This document shows, in pieces, positions 26,433-34,456 of a DNA stretch of 64,000 nt (position 1 is its first letter; each line of letters begins with the position of its first letter). The notes below the pieces were generated by a model, which saw nothing but the letters and a program-made list of their open reading frames with translations, searched no databases and had not been told where the DNA came from. Both the position numbers and the translations under genes were made by a program. The stretch is from an uncultured Spartobacteria bacterium (GTDB lineage: Bacteria; Verrucomicrobiota; Verrucomicrobiia; Chthoniobacterales; JAATET01): contig CALLUD010000025.1 of assembly GCA_938011325.1 (NCBI GenBank), positions 35,944 to 99,943 of the forward strand, written 5' to 3'.

Positions 26433-26453
26433 ATCATAAATGCCGCGAATGAT
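26433..26453. promoter_or_regulatory. candidate LysR (MetR) binding site in the metR-metE divergent region
   Basis: ATCAT-N11-ATGAT, an interrupted dyad with T-N11-A geometry, lies 11 bp upstream of the metR start and 56 bp upstream of metE. The same region also holds two direct copies of CGAATGATG (26446-26454 and 26477-26485), spaced 31 bp apart, about three helical turns. It does not match the E. coli MetR consensus (TGAA-N5-TTCA) exactly. Confidence 0.45.
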
Positions 26454-26508
26454 GAACATAAAAACATCGCGTTATACGAATGATGCGCAGGGCGCGATCC
26501 TGTGGAGG

Positions 26509-28839
26509 ATGGAAACTCCTCTCTTCACGCACAATCTCGGCCATCCCCGCATCGGCGAACGACGCGAACTCAAGAAGGCCGTCGAGGCATTCTGGTCCGG
26601 CAAACTCTCCGCGTCCGAACTGGACGCCGTCGGCTCCGACCTGCGGCGCGCTCACTGGGAGGCACAGCGGAAGGCCGGGATCGATCTGATCCCGTCGAAC
26701 GACTTCAGCTTCTACGATCAGGTGCTCGACATGAGCTGCCTGCTGGGATGCGTGCCCGCCCGATTCGGATGGGACGGCGGCCCGGTCGACGCCGCATTGC
26801 GCTTCCGGATTGCAAGGGGCACGCCGGAGACGGGTCACGAGGGCTGCGGGTGCGGCTCCACTCCCGCGAAGGCGTGTGAAATGACGAAGTGGTTCGATAC
26901 GAACTACCACTACATCGTGCCGGAACTCGACCCCAACGCCGACTTTCGCATCAGCGCCACAAAGCCGTTCGACGAATTCGCCGAGGCCCTGGGTCTTGGC
27001 ATTCGCACCAAGCCGGTCCTGATTGGTCCGTTGACGTTTCTCTGGCTCGGAAAGCCAACCGTGGACGACCTGGACCGCCTCCAGCTTCTGGACGGATTGA
27101 TACCAGTCTACGGCGAAATCCTGCAGAGGCTCGCCCGGCAGGGCGCGGAATGGGTGCAGATCGATGAGCCCGTCCTCGCCCTCGATCTCGCCCCCGCATG
27201 GCGCGCGGCCTTTCGCGGTTGTTACGAGAGGCTCCGCGCTTCGACGTCACCGTTGAGAATCCTTCTCGCGACCTACTTCGGCGAGCTGCGCGAGAATCTC
27301 ACCGTCGCCACGAGTTTGCCGGTTGACGCGCTGCACCTCGACGTGACTCGCGCGGAGAACGAACTGGATGCGGTCCTTGGGACACTGCCGCACGGGAGGA
27401 TTCTGTCGCTTGGCATCGTCGACGGGCGCAACATCTGGCGCAACGACTTCTCGCGATCCCTCCCGTTGATCGACAAGGCCCGCAGCGCACTCGGCTCAGA
27501 TCGCGTGTGGCTGGCTCCCTCGTGCTCGCTGCTGCACGCACCCGTGACGCTGCGGCACGAGACCGCACTCGATCCCGAAATCCGGAGCTGGCTCGCGTTC
27601 TCCGAGGAGAAGCTTGCGGAGGTGGTCGCACTGGCCCGCATGGGCACACCTCTCCAGAATCCGCTCGCCCTCCACGAAAACCAGGTCGCTCTGCAGTCCC
27701 GGCGGGTCAGTGAGCGAATCCACCGGCGCGAGGTCAAGGGGCGTGCGGCCGCCGTGACACCCGCCGACAGTCGCCGCAACTCGCCGTTTCCCGAACGTCG
27801 CGTAAAACAGCGCGCGGCACTCGACCTTCCGCCATTTCCGACCACCACCATCGGCTCGTTTCCCCAGACTCCCGATGTCCGCTCGGCCCGGCTTCGCTGG
27901 AAAAAGGGCGAAATCTCCGAAGCGGACTACAACGCCTTCCTCGAGGAACGCACCGCTGAGTGCATTCGTCTCCAGGAGGACATCGGGCTCGACGTCCTCG
28001 TTCATGGTGAGTTCGAGCGCAACGACATGGTCGAATATTTCGGCGAAAAACTGGACGGCTTTGCACTCACCGCGAACGGCTGGGTGCAGAGCTACGGCAC
28101 ACGCTGTGTGAAGCCACCGATCCTGTTCGGCGACGTTTGCCGGCCGGCGCCGATGACCGTCGCGTGGTCCCGCTACGCGCAATCGCTAACCTCCCGTCCG
28201 ATGAAAGGCATGCTCACCGGCCCGATTACCATTCTGCAGTGGAGTTTCGTGCGCGACGACCAGCCGCGCAGCGAGACCGCCCGCCAGATCGCGCTTGCCG
28301 TGCGCGACGAGGTGGCCGACCTCGAAGCGGCCGGAATTCGCATCATCCAGATCGACGAACCCGCCCTGCGCGAGGGGTTGCCATTGCGTCGAAGTGACTG
28401 GCGCGCCTATCTCGACTGGGCGACGGAGGCCTTCCGTCTTTCCGCCTCCTGCGTGCGCGACGAGACGCAGATTCACACGCACATGTGCTACTGCGAGTTC
28501 AACGACATCATCGATTCCATCGCGGCGCTCGACGCCGACGTGATCTCGATCGAGGCCTCGCGCTCGAACATGGAGCTTCTCGATGCCTTCGTGAACTTTC
28601 GCTATCCGAACGAAGTGGGTCCCGGCGTGTGGGACATCCATTCTCCGCGCGTGCCCGGCGTGGAGGAGATGACGGACCTCCTCACGAGAGCGGCCGCCGT
28701 CCTTCCTCCGGAGAATCTCTGGGTGAATCCGGACTGCGGCCTGAAAACCCGCGGATGGGACGAAACGGAGGCCGCCCTCAGAAACCTTGTGGCGACGGCT
28801 CGCAGGATGCGCGAGCGACTCCACACCGAAGCATGCTGA
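26509..28839 (+). CDS. metE: cobalamin-independent methionine synthase
   Basis: Transfers methyl from 5-methyltetrahydropteroyl-triglutamate to homocysteine without B12. 776 residues, both (beta-alpha)8 halves present. N-terminal half: HNLGHPRIGERRELKKAVEA, WFDTNYHYIVPEL, WVQIDEPVLALDL, LAPSCSLLHAPVTL. C-terminal half: TTTIGSFPQTPDVRSARLRW, VLVHGEFERNDMVEYFGEKL, MLTGPITILQWSFVRDD, IQIDEPALREGLPLRRSDW. Zinc/homocysteine ligands are H658 and C660 (HTHMCYCEF) and C743 (NPDCGLKTRGW). The start is the ATG at 26509, which aligns with the family N-terminus; GGAGG abuts it with no spacer, which is unusual. An extra cysteine-rich insert GHEGCGCGSTPAKACEMTK precedes WFDTNYHY. Overlaps metF. Confidence 0.96.
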   Translation: METPLFTHNLGHPRIGERRELKKAVEAFWSGKLSASELDAVGSDLRRAHWEAQRKAGIDLIPSNDFSFYDQVLDMSCLLGCVPARFGWDGGPVDAALRFRIARGTPETGHEGCGCGSTPAKACEMTKWFDTNYHYIVPELDPNADFRISATKPFDEFAEALGLGIRTKPVLIGPLTFLWLGKPTVDDLDRLQLLDGLIPVYGEILQRLARQGAEWVQIDEPVLALDLAPAWRAAFRGCYERLRASTSPLRILLATYFGELRENLTVATSLPVDALHLDVTRAENELDAVLGTLPHGRILSLGIVDGRNIWRNDFSRSLPLIDKARSALGSDRVWLAPSCSLLHAPVTLRHETALDPEIRSWLAFSEEKLAEVVALARMGTPLQNPLALHENQVALQSRRVSERIHRREVKGRAAAVTPADSRRNSPFPERRVKQRAALDLPPFPTTTIGSFPQTPDVRSARLRWKKGEISEADYNAFLEERTAECIRLQEDIGLDVLVHGEFERNDMVEYFGEKLDGFALTANGWVQSYGTRCVKPPILFGDVCRPAPMTVAWSRYAQSLTSRPMKGMLTGPITILQWSFVRDDQPRSETARQIALAVRDEVADLEAAGIRIIQIDEPALREGLPLRRSDWRAYLDWATEAFRLSASCVRDETQIHTHMCYCEFNDIIDSIAALDADVISIEASRSNMELLDAFVNFRYPNEVGPGVWDIHSPRVPGVEEMTDLLTRAAAVLPPENLWVNPDCGLKTRGWDETEAALRNLVATARRMRERLHTEAC

Positions 28840-29798
28840 CGGATTCCGCCATGCACATTCGCGACATTCTTACGCCGGGCCGAACCTCCATTTCCTTCGA
28901 GTTCTTTCCGCCACGCACGGAGGCGGCCGCGGAAGACCTGCGCCGGACGATGGACCGGCTCGCCCCGTTCGCCCCGTCCTTCGTCAGCGTCACCTATGGC
29001 GCAGGCGGGGGCACACGCGGTCTCACGCGGGATCTGGTTCTTCGGTTGAGGAAGGAGGGCCCGTTCGATCCGATTCCCCATCTGACATGCGTCGGCCACT
29101 CGAGGGCGGAGGTTCAGGAACTCCTCGAGGCATACGCCGCGGCTGGCGTGGGAAATATTCTCGCGCTGCGTGGCGACACGCCGCGGGATGGTCGCGGAGT
29201 CGCCAGCGAGTTCATGCACGCCGCCGACCTCGTGCGGACCATTCGAAGTTTTCGCGGACATCCGGATCCGCGCGGCTTTGGTATCGGCGTGGCAGGTTTT
29301 CCGGAGGGACATCCGGACACCCCGAACCGGCTCGTGGAAATGGATCATCTCAAGGCGAAGGTCGACGCGGGCGCGGACTGGATCTGCACCCAGCTCTTCT
29401 TCGACAACCGGGATTTCCTCGACTTCCGGGACCGTTGCGCCCTTGCCGGAATCGACGCGCCAATCCTCGCAGGCATCCTGCCGCTCACCAGTCTCGACAT
29501 GGCGCGGCGGATCGCCGGGCTGGCGGGTGGCGCGAGGTTTCCGGCACCGTTGCTGAAGGCGCTTCAGGATGCGGGCGCGGACACCGAAGCCGCCCGGGAG
29601 GCCGGGGTTCGTCACGCGACCGGGCAATGCCGCGATCTCCTGCGGCAGGGCGTGGCGGGAATCCATTTCTACACACTCAACCGCCCGGATGCCGTGGTGC
29701 GGATCTGCGAGGATCTTGGAGCGGACTTGAATTCGCCCGCTGCGAAGTTAACCTGCCCGCAGCCAGCAAGAACGGCGATGGCGGAAGCGATTTCGTAG
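28833..29798 (+). CDS. metF: 5,10-methylenetetrahydrofolate reductase
   Basis: FAD-dependent reduction of methylene-THF to the 5-methyl-THF used by MetE. About 321 residues. Motifs include ISFEFFPPRTEAAAEDLRRT, FVSVTYGAGGGTRGLTRDLV, IPHLTCVGHSRAEVQELLEA, NILALRGDTPRDGRG, GVAGFPEGHPDTPNRLVEMD, DAGADWICTQLFFDNRDFLD and LAGILPLTSLDMARRIAGL. The C-terminal GIHFYTLNRPDAVVRICEDL is standard. The start at 28833 overlaps the metE stop (ATGCTGA) and suggests coupling; an in-frame ATG at 28851 gives MHIRDILTPGRTS and is an alternative. Gene order metE-metF makes a coherent methyl-cycle unit under MetR. Confidence 0.93.
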   Translation: MLTDSAMHIRDILTPGRTSISFEFFPPRTEAAAEDLRRTMDRLAPFAPSFVSVTYGAGGGTRGLTRDLVLRLRKEGPFDPIPHLTCVGHSRAEVQELLEAYAAAGVGNILALRGDTPRDGRGVASEFMHAADLVRTIRSFRGHPDPRGFGIGVAGFPEGHPDTPNRLVEMDHLKAKVDAGADWICTQLFFDNRDFLDFRDRCALAGIDAPILAGILPLTSLDMARRIAGLAGGARFPAPLLKALQDAGADTEAAREAGVRHATGQCRDLLRQGVAGIHFYTLNRPDAVVRICEDLGADLNSPAAKLTCPQPARTAMAEAIS

Positions 29799-29881
29799 CC
29801 GTTCGACCCGGGGGGCCTCCCGCCTTCCGAATGATTCAACCAAACCCGTCGCCGGTCCGGCAAACGACCGGCCTCGCAGGC

Positions 29882-30874
29882 ATGACGACAGGAACCAACG
29901 GCGCGATCTCGAACTTCATCGAGCACCATTTCCGACACTTCAACGCTGCGGCGCTCAAGGACGCCGCCGACGGCTACATCGCCCATCTCGACGCGGGCGG
30001 AAAGATGTTCATGACCATCGCCGGTGCGATGAGCACCGCCGAGCTCGGACTTTCGCTCGCGGAAATGATCCGTCGCGACAAGGTCCACGCCATTTGTTGC
30101 ACGGGCGCAAACCTCGAGGAGGACGTCTTCAACCTCGTCGCGCACGACTTCTACGAGCGCGTGCCGCACTACCGCGATCTCACCCCCGCCGACGAGCAGG
30201 CACTGCTCGACCGGCACATGAACCGCGTGACCGACACCTGCATTCCCGAAATGGAGGCCATGCGCCGCATCGAGAAGGCCGTGCTCGCGGAGTGGACCGC
30301 CGCCGACGCCGCCGGTGAGCGGTATTTCCCGCACGAGTTTCTCTACCGCGTGCTGTTGAAGGGCGAGCTCGAGACCCAGATCGACCCCGAGAATTCCTGG
30401 CTCCTCGCCGCCGCAAAAAAGAACCTCCCGATGTTCGTTCCCGGCTGGGAGGATTCCACGCTCGGCAACATGTATGCCGGCCACTGCATCAGCGGTGACG
30501 TGAAGAACGTCCACACCGTCCGCACCGGCATCGAATACATGATCTCGCTCGCCGACTGGTATACCACCAACGCCCGCCAGATCGGCGACGTCGGCTCGAT
30601 CGGCTTCTTCCAGATCGCCGGCGGCATCGCGGGCGACTTCCCGATCTGCGTGGTCCCCATGTTGCACCAGGACCTCCAGCGCGACGAAGTCCCGCTCTGG
30701 GGCTACTTCTGTCAGATCAGCGACTCGACGACGAGCTACGGCAGCTACTCCGGCGCGGTGCCAAACGAAAAGATCACCTGGGGCAAACTCGGAGTGAACA
30801 CTCCGAAATACATCATCGAGTCCGACGCCTCGATCGTCGCCCCGCTCGTGTTCGCCCGCGTGCTCGGCTGGTAA
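29882..30874 (+). CDS. deoxyhypusine-synthase-like protein
   Basis: 330 residues of the deoxyhypusine synthase fold, an NAD-dependent enzyme that in eukaryotes and archaea transfers an aminobutyl group from spermidine to eIF5A. Visible motifs: AGAMSTAELGLSLAEMIRRD, HAICCTGANLEEDVFNLVAH, NMYAGHCISGDVKNVH and, near the C-terminus, NEKITWGKLGVNTPKYIIES. The last holds K302 at the position of the catalytic lysine (W-G-K). Bacteria have no eIF5A, so the acceptor is probably a small amine, as in homospermidine-type synthesis; that is inference. It follows metF on the same strand. The ATG at 29882 matches the usual N-terminus (MTTGTNGAISNFIEHHF); an ATG at 29831 would add 17 residues. Confidence 0.88.
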   Translation: MTTGTNGAISNFIEHHFRHFNAAALKDAADGYIAHLDAGGKMFMTIAGAMSTAELGLSLAEMIRRDKVHAICCTGANLEEDVFNLVAHDFYERVPHYRDLTPADEQALLDRHMNRVTDTCIPEMEAMRRIEKAVLAEWTAADAAGERYFPHEFLYRVLLKGELETQIDPENSWLLAAAKKNLPMFVPGWEDSTLGNMYAGHCISGDVKNVHTVRTGIEYMISLADWYTTNARQIGDVGSIGFFQIAGGIAGDFPICVVPMLHQDLQRDEVPLWGYFCQISDSTTSYGSYSGAVPNEKITWGKLGVNTPKYIIESDASIVAPLVFARVLGW

Positions 30875-30904
30875 ACTCCAGCCCGCGCCCCTTCGGCTCA
30901 AAAG

Positions 30905-30953
30905 AAAAGCCGTTCCGCAGCGGAGTTCTTCCGCGCCGTGGAACGGCTTTTCC
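30905..30953. terminator. bidirectional terminator between the DHS-like gene and rfaE
   Basis: A perfect 13-bp inverted repeat, GAAAAGCCGTTCC / GGAACGGCTTTTC, encloses an inner GCGGA / TCCGC stem with a 5-nt loop. T-rich sequence follows the stem on both strands (CCATTTTCT on plus; CTTTTCTTTT on minus), as expected between convergent genes. Confidence 0.8.
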
Positions 30954-31128
30954 ATTTTCTACCTAAAACGTTGCCGTTCCGCAGGCCTGCGAAAATTACA
31001 CGGTCCACGACCGAACCGACACACACGACAACCGCAACCTTACACTGCTCAGCCGAACAGTTACACGAGGCAACAGAACGGTTGCGCGACCCGTCGGTGG
31101 ACGGCTTTTCCGGAGGAAGTGCCCGAAA
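30954..31128. other. convergent intergenic remainder with short inverted repeats
   Basis: 175 bp between the terminator and the rfaE-like stop. It contains a 12-bp palindrome CGCAGGCCTGCG (30980-30991), and the segments TTGCCGTTCCGCAGG and GGACGGCTTTTCCGG echo parts of the terminator stem. No coding frame is convincing. It may be decayed copies of the same terminator sequence. Confidence 0.4.
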
Positions 31129-32127
31129 TCAGACCGGGAAACTGGCGATGAGCTCGTCGGGCGCGACGGTCGCCGTGCCGAGCTTGCCGACGACGATGCC
31201 GGAGGCGTGATTGGCGATCTCCGCAGCCTCGCGCGGCGTCGCGCCGGACGCGAGGGCCAGCGTGTAGAGGGCGATCGCGGTATCGCCGGCGCCGGACACG
31301 TCGAAGACCTCCTGCGCCCGCGTGGGCGTGTGAAACGGCGGCTCTCCATCGTCGAAGAGGATCATTCCATGCTCGCCGAGGGTCACGAGCAGCTGGCCAA
31401 CCCGCCAGCGGTCGATCAGGCGCCGTCCAACCTCGAGCAACGGCCCGTCTTCGAGCGGGTGGTCCGCCGCGCCCTCATCGGGAACGCCAGCGGCGGCAAA
31501 GGCCTCGGAACGGTTCGGCTTGATGGCCGTGGTCCCCGCCCAGTCGAGCGGATTCTTGGGATTCGGGTCCACGGTCACGGGGATCCCCCGGCCATGCGCC
31601 AGCTCGCAGACGGCATCCTTGAGGGCCTGACTGACAAAGCCCTTGCCGTAATCCTCAAAAATGATCGCGTCCGTTTCGGCAATCACCTCGCGCAGGCGGT
31701 CGATCGCCCCCCGGAGTGTCGCTTCATCGAGATCCCACCGCTTTTCCCGGTCGACGCGGACGACCTGCTGCTGGCGGGCAATGATCCGGGTCTTTACGAT
31801 GGTGGGAAAATCCGCCGACTCCACCATGCAATCGGTCTGGATCCCTTCCTCCCGGAGCAGGCCGGCGAGTTGGGAACCGTGCGTGTCCCTGCCGACCAGC
31901 CCCATGACCCGGACGCCCGGGGTGAACTCCACAAGGTTGCGGGCCACGTTGGCCGCGCCGCCGGGATAACAGGTTTGCTTCGTCACCTCCACGACCGGAA
32001 CGGGCGCCTCCGGCGATATCCGGGAAACGCGCCCCCACACAAATTCGTCGAGCATGACGTCCCCGATGACCAGCAACCGCTTTGAGAGTGCGTCCTGGAG
32101 AATATTGTGTATTCTTTCTCGATTCAT
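31129..32127 (-). CDS. rfaE1: D-glycero-beta-D-manno-heptose-7-phosphate kinase (RfaE1/HldA type)
   Basis: A PfkB-family kinase of 332 residues that makes heptose 1,7-bisphosphate for LPS inner core. Motifs: VIGDVMLDEFVWGRVSRISP, PVPVVEVTKQTCYPGGAANV, VRVDREKRW, IFEDYGKGFVSQALKDAV, TVDPNPKNPLDWAGTTAIKP and the catalytic VFDVSGAGDTAIALYTLALA. The adenylyltransferase half of bifunctional HldE is absent, so an RfaE2/HldC protein should exist elsewhere. This supports a diderm envelope with heptose-containing lipopolysaccharide. Divergent from the exported unknown at 32193 with 65 bp between starts. Confidence 0.9.
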   Translation of the reverse strand: MNRERIHNILQDALSKRLLVIGDVMLDEFVWGRVSRISPEAPVPVVEVTKQTCYPGGAANVARNLVEFTPGVRVMGLVGRDTHGSQLAGLLREEGIQTDCMVESADFPTIVKTRIIARQQQVVRVDREKRWDLDEATLRGAIDRLREVIAETDAIIFEDYGKGFVSQALKDAVCELAHGRGIPVTVDPNPKNPLDWAGTTAIKPNRSEAFAAAGVPDEGAADHPLEDGPLLEVGRRLIDRWRVGQLLVTLGEHGMILFDDGEPPFHTPTRAQEVFDVSGAGDTAIALYTLALASGATPREAAEIANHASGIVVGKLGTATVAPDELIASFPV

Positions 32128-32192
32128 TATGGATGTCCCTGCCCGGCAACCTGCTCGCGAGGGAACCGGACGATAAATTGAACGCCTCGCTT

Positions 32193-32996
32193 ATGAGAAT
32201 CACCTTTTTCGGAATCGCCATCGCGCTCGCCTCGGCCAGCGTCGCCTCTGCGGAGTCGGCGCCGGCGCGGATTGACCTTTCTCAATTTCCCGCGGCAGCC
32301 ATTGAGGACGTCGTCGTCCCCGTTCCGAGCGAAATCTTCAACGTGCTGGACAAGCTGGGCTCGCCAAACTGGAAGGGTGAGCTTCGCGAGTCGCTCGGAC
32401 GCCAGTCCGGCAACCGCGCACAGGTCGCCCTGCTTCTCGGCACCGTCATCGCTGAAGGCTTCATCGCCGTCGAAGCTGAGGACAGCGGCAAGGTGAAGGA
32501 CATTGGCCGAGAGGTTCTGGAGCTCTCGAAGGCAATCGGCGTCGAAAAAGCGGTGGTTGCCCGAAGCAAGGCGATCGTTGACAAGGCCGAGGCAAAGAAC
32601 TGGCCGGCCGTCCGCACCGAGCTCGACGGCGCCCTGCAGGACGTTCGCGGTGCCATGATCGAGCTCAACGACGAGGACCTCGCCCAGCTCGTCAGCCTCG
32701 GCGGCTGGATTCGCGGCACGGAAGTGCTCACCTCCATTGTGCGCAAGGACTACAAGCCCCAGCGTGCCGAGCTGCTGCACCAGCCCGAGCTTCTCAATTA
32801 CTTCAACCGCCAGCTCGAGAACATGAGCCCGCGCCTGCGCAACAGCCAGCTGGTTTCCCAGATTCAAAAGGTTCTCAACGAGATCAGCCCGCTCATCATC
32901 GAAGGGGAGGGTCGCAAGATCAGCCCCGAAAGCGTGGAGCGCATCAACGACATGACCAACGAAGTCGTCGTGAGCATCACCTCCGCCGACGCCTAA
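32193..32996 (+). CDS. exported protein of unknown function
   Basis: 267 residues with a signal peptide (MRITFFGIAIALASASVASA). The mature part is almost entirely helical by appearance, with regular heptad-like charged/hydrophobic patterning (IGREVLELSKAIGVEKAVVA, RSKAIVDKAEAKNWPAVRTE, LNDEDLAQLVSLGGWIRGTE). No cysteines and no recognisable catalytic motif. The ATG at 32193 was chosen over longer in-frame starts because it opens the signal peptide. Spaced 10 bp from the next exported gene, so the two are probably cotranscribed. I do not recognise the family. Confidence 0.75.
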   Translation: MRITFFGIAIALASASVASAESAPARIDLSQFPAAAIEDVVVPVPSEIFNVLDKLGSPNWKGELRESLGRQSGNRAQVALLLGTVIAEGFIAVEAEDSGKVKDIGREVLELSKAIGVEKAVVARSKAIVDKAEAKNWPAVRTELDGALQDVRGAMIELNDEDLAQLVSLGGWIRGTEVLTSIVRKDYKPQRAELLHQPELLNYFNRQLENMSPRLRNSQLVSQIQKVLNEISPLIIEGEGRKISPESVERINDMTNEVVVSITSADA

Positions 32997-33006
32997 TCCC
33001 GATTTT

Positions 33007-33435
33007 GTGAAAAAGCGCCTTCTCTCCATAGCCCTCGCGCTTCTTGCCATCCCGTTCGCGCTGCGGGCGACGGTGGACGACGCGCTTTCGTTTGCTTACG
33101 AGGCCGCGACGCCCTACGTCGAACAGGGCTTCACCTTCCGCGAGGACGCGTGGGGCGGCGATCTCGGCGTGGGCGAGCAGAAGGCGGTGGCCGCCCAGCT
33201 CTTCAAGGGCAACGACTACTGGTTCTGTCTCGGCACCGACGCCGACAACGCGACGCTCTCGGTGCACATCTACGACTCGAAGGGCAAACTCGTCGAATCG
33301 AAGAACTGGCAGAAGGGGCGGTTCGCCGGCGCGCTGGTTTCTCCGAAACAGACCGGCACCTACTACGCGATCGTGGAGGTCAAGCAATCGCCGCAGGAGC
33401 GCACGCATTGGGCGCTCGTTTATGGCTATCGGTAA
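33007..33435 (+). CDS. small exported beta-rich protein of unknown function
   Basis: 142 residues, GTG start, signal peptide KKRLLSIALALLAIPFALRA. The mature part reads as a single beta-sandwich (YWFCLGTDADNATLSVHIYD, then PKQTGTYYAIVEV), reminiscent of bacterial pre-peptidase C-terminal (PPC)-type domains in which a D-x-D-x-x-L-x-V-x-I-Y core precedes G-x-Y-x-x-x-V. The PPC comparison is by eye only. It lies between the helical exported protein and phoH and could partner the former in the periplasm. Its end overlaps the longest possible phoH frame by 14 bp. Confidence 0.7.
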   Translation: MKKRLLSIALALLAIPFALRATVDDALSFAYEAATPYVEQGFTFREDAWGGDLGVGEQKAVAAQLFKGNDYWFCLGTDADNATLSVHIYDSKGKLVESKNWQKGRFAGALVSPKQTGTYYAIVEVKQSPQERTHWALVYGYR

Positions 33436-33439
33436 CGAA

Positions 33440-34423
33440 ATGACATCCCCGTCCGTGGGAGGCGCAACGATCGAGTTCGAGAACGCTCGCGCGCTCCAGT
33501 CGCTGTATGCCGGCGACGAAAAGTTGCTCAAGGAACTGGAAAACGAGCTCGGCGTTCGCGTCGTGGCTCGCGACAGCGTGCTGCGCATCGATGGCGACCC
33601 ACCGCAGGTCGAGCGCGTCCGGCAGCTGTTCGACGAGCTCGGCGATGCGCGAAATCGCGGCATGACGATCCGCCGCCACGAGTTTCTTTACGCGCTCAAG
33701 AACATTGCCGGCGGCGAAACGAAGAACCTCTCGCGCCTGCTCGATCACAAGATCATCTGCTCACAACGCAAGCCGCCCATCGTGCCGAAAACGGAAGGTC
33801 AGCGCGCCTACATCGAGACCGTCCGCGCTCACGACATCTGCTTCGGCATCGGCCCCGCCGGCACCGGCAAGACATATCTCGCGATGGCGCTCGCTGTCTC
33901 GGCGCTCAAGCAGGAGAAGGTGAGCCGCATCATCCTCACCCGCCCGGCCGTGGAGGCCGGCGAAGCGCTTGGGTTTCTGCCCGGCGACCTGCAGGAAAAA
34001 ATTCTGCCCTACCTGCGCCCCCTCTACGACGCGCTCTACGACATGCTCGAGGTCGAGGAGATCCAGAAATACACCGATCGCAATGTCGTCGAGATCGCCC
34101 CGCTCGCCTACATGCGCGGCCGCACGCTCAGCAATGCGTTCGTCATTCTCGACGAGGCGCAAAACGCGACCACGGAGCAGATGTTCATGTTCCTCACCCG
34201 TCTCGGCGCCGACTCGCGCTGCGTGATCACCGGCGACCGCACCCAGATTGACCTTCCCAGAAACAAACGCAGCGGCCTGCTCGAAGCCGTCGAGGCGCTT
34301 CGCAATGTCGAAGGCATCGGCTTCCATTTCTTCCAGGAGACCGACGTCGTTCGGCATCCGCTCGTCCAGCGCATCCTGCGCGCCTATCGCAAGCATCGCG
34401 GTCTTCAGGACACAACCTTCTGA
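33440..34423 (+). CDS. PhoH-family ATPase (PhoH-like, YbeZ type)
   Basis: 327 residues. An N-terminal KH-like region (IEFENARALQSLYAGDEKLL, VVARDSVLRIDGDPPQVERV) is followed by a P-loop ATPase: Walker A FGIGPAGTGKTYLAMALAV, then RPAVEAGEALGFLPGDLQEK, Walker B NAFVILDEAQNATTEQMFMF and sensor TGDRTQIDLPRNKRSGL. In most bacteria this gene is linked to ybeY and the pair is tied to RNA or ribosome quality control; here ybeY follows after one gene. Start taken as the ATG at 33440; an ATG at 33422 in the same frame (MAIGNEMTSP) overlaps the previous gene. Confidence 0.93.
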   Translation: MTSPSVGGATIEFENARALQSLYAGDEKLLKELENELGVRVVARDSVLRIDGDPPQVERVRQLFDELGDARNRGMTIRRHEFLYALKNIAGGETKNLSRLLDHKIICSQRKPPIVPKTEGQRAYIETVRAHDICFGIGPAGTGKTYLAMALAVSALKQEKVSRIILTRPAVEAGEALGFLPGDLQEKILPYLRPLYDALYDMLEVEEIQKYTDRNVVEIAPLAYMRGRTLSNAFVILDEAQNATTEQMFMFLTRLGADSRCVITGDRTQIDLPRNKRSGLLEAVEALRNVEGIGFHFFQETDVVRHPLVQRILRAYRKHRGLQDTTF

Positions 34424-34456
34424 GCTCCGGCGCCGTCGGGGCGCCTTGTCACCACT

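Noticed and set aside
26423..26508. Possible SAM or cobalamin riboswitch upstream of metE
   Set aside because: The 86-bp divergent gap is too short and lacks aptamer-like conserved blocks; a LysR-type activator is encoded next door.
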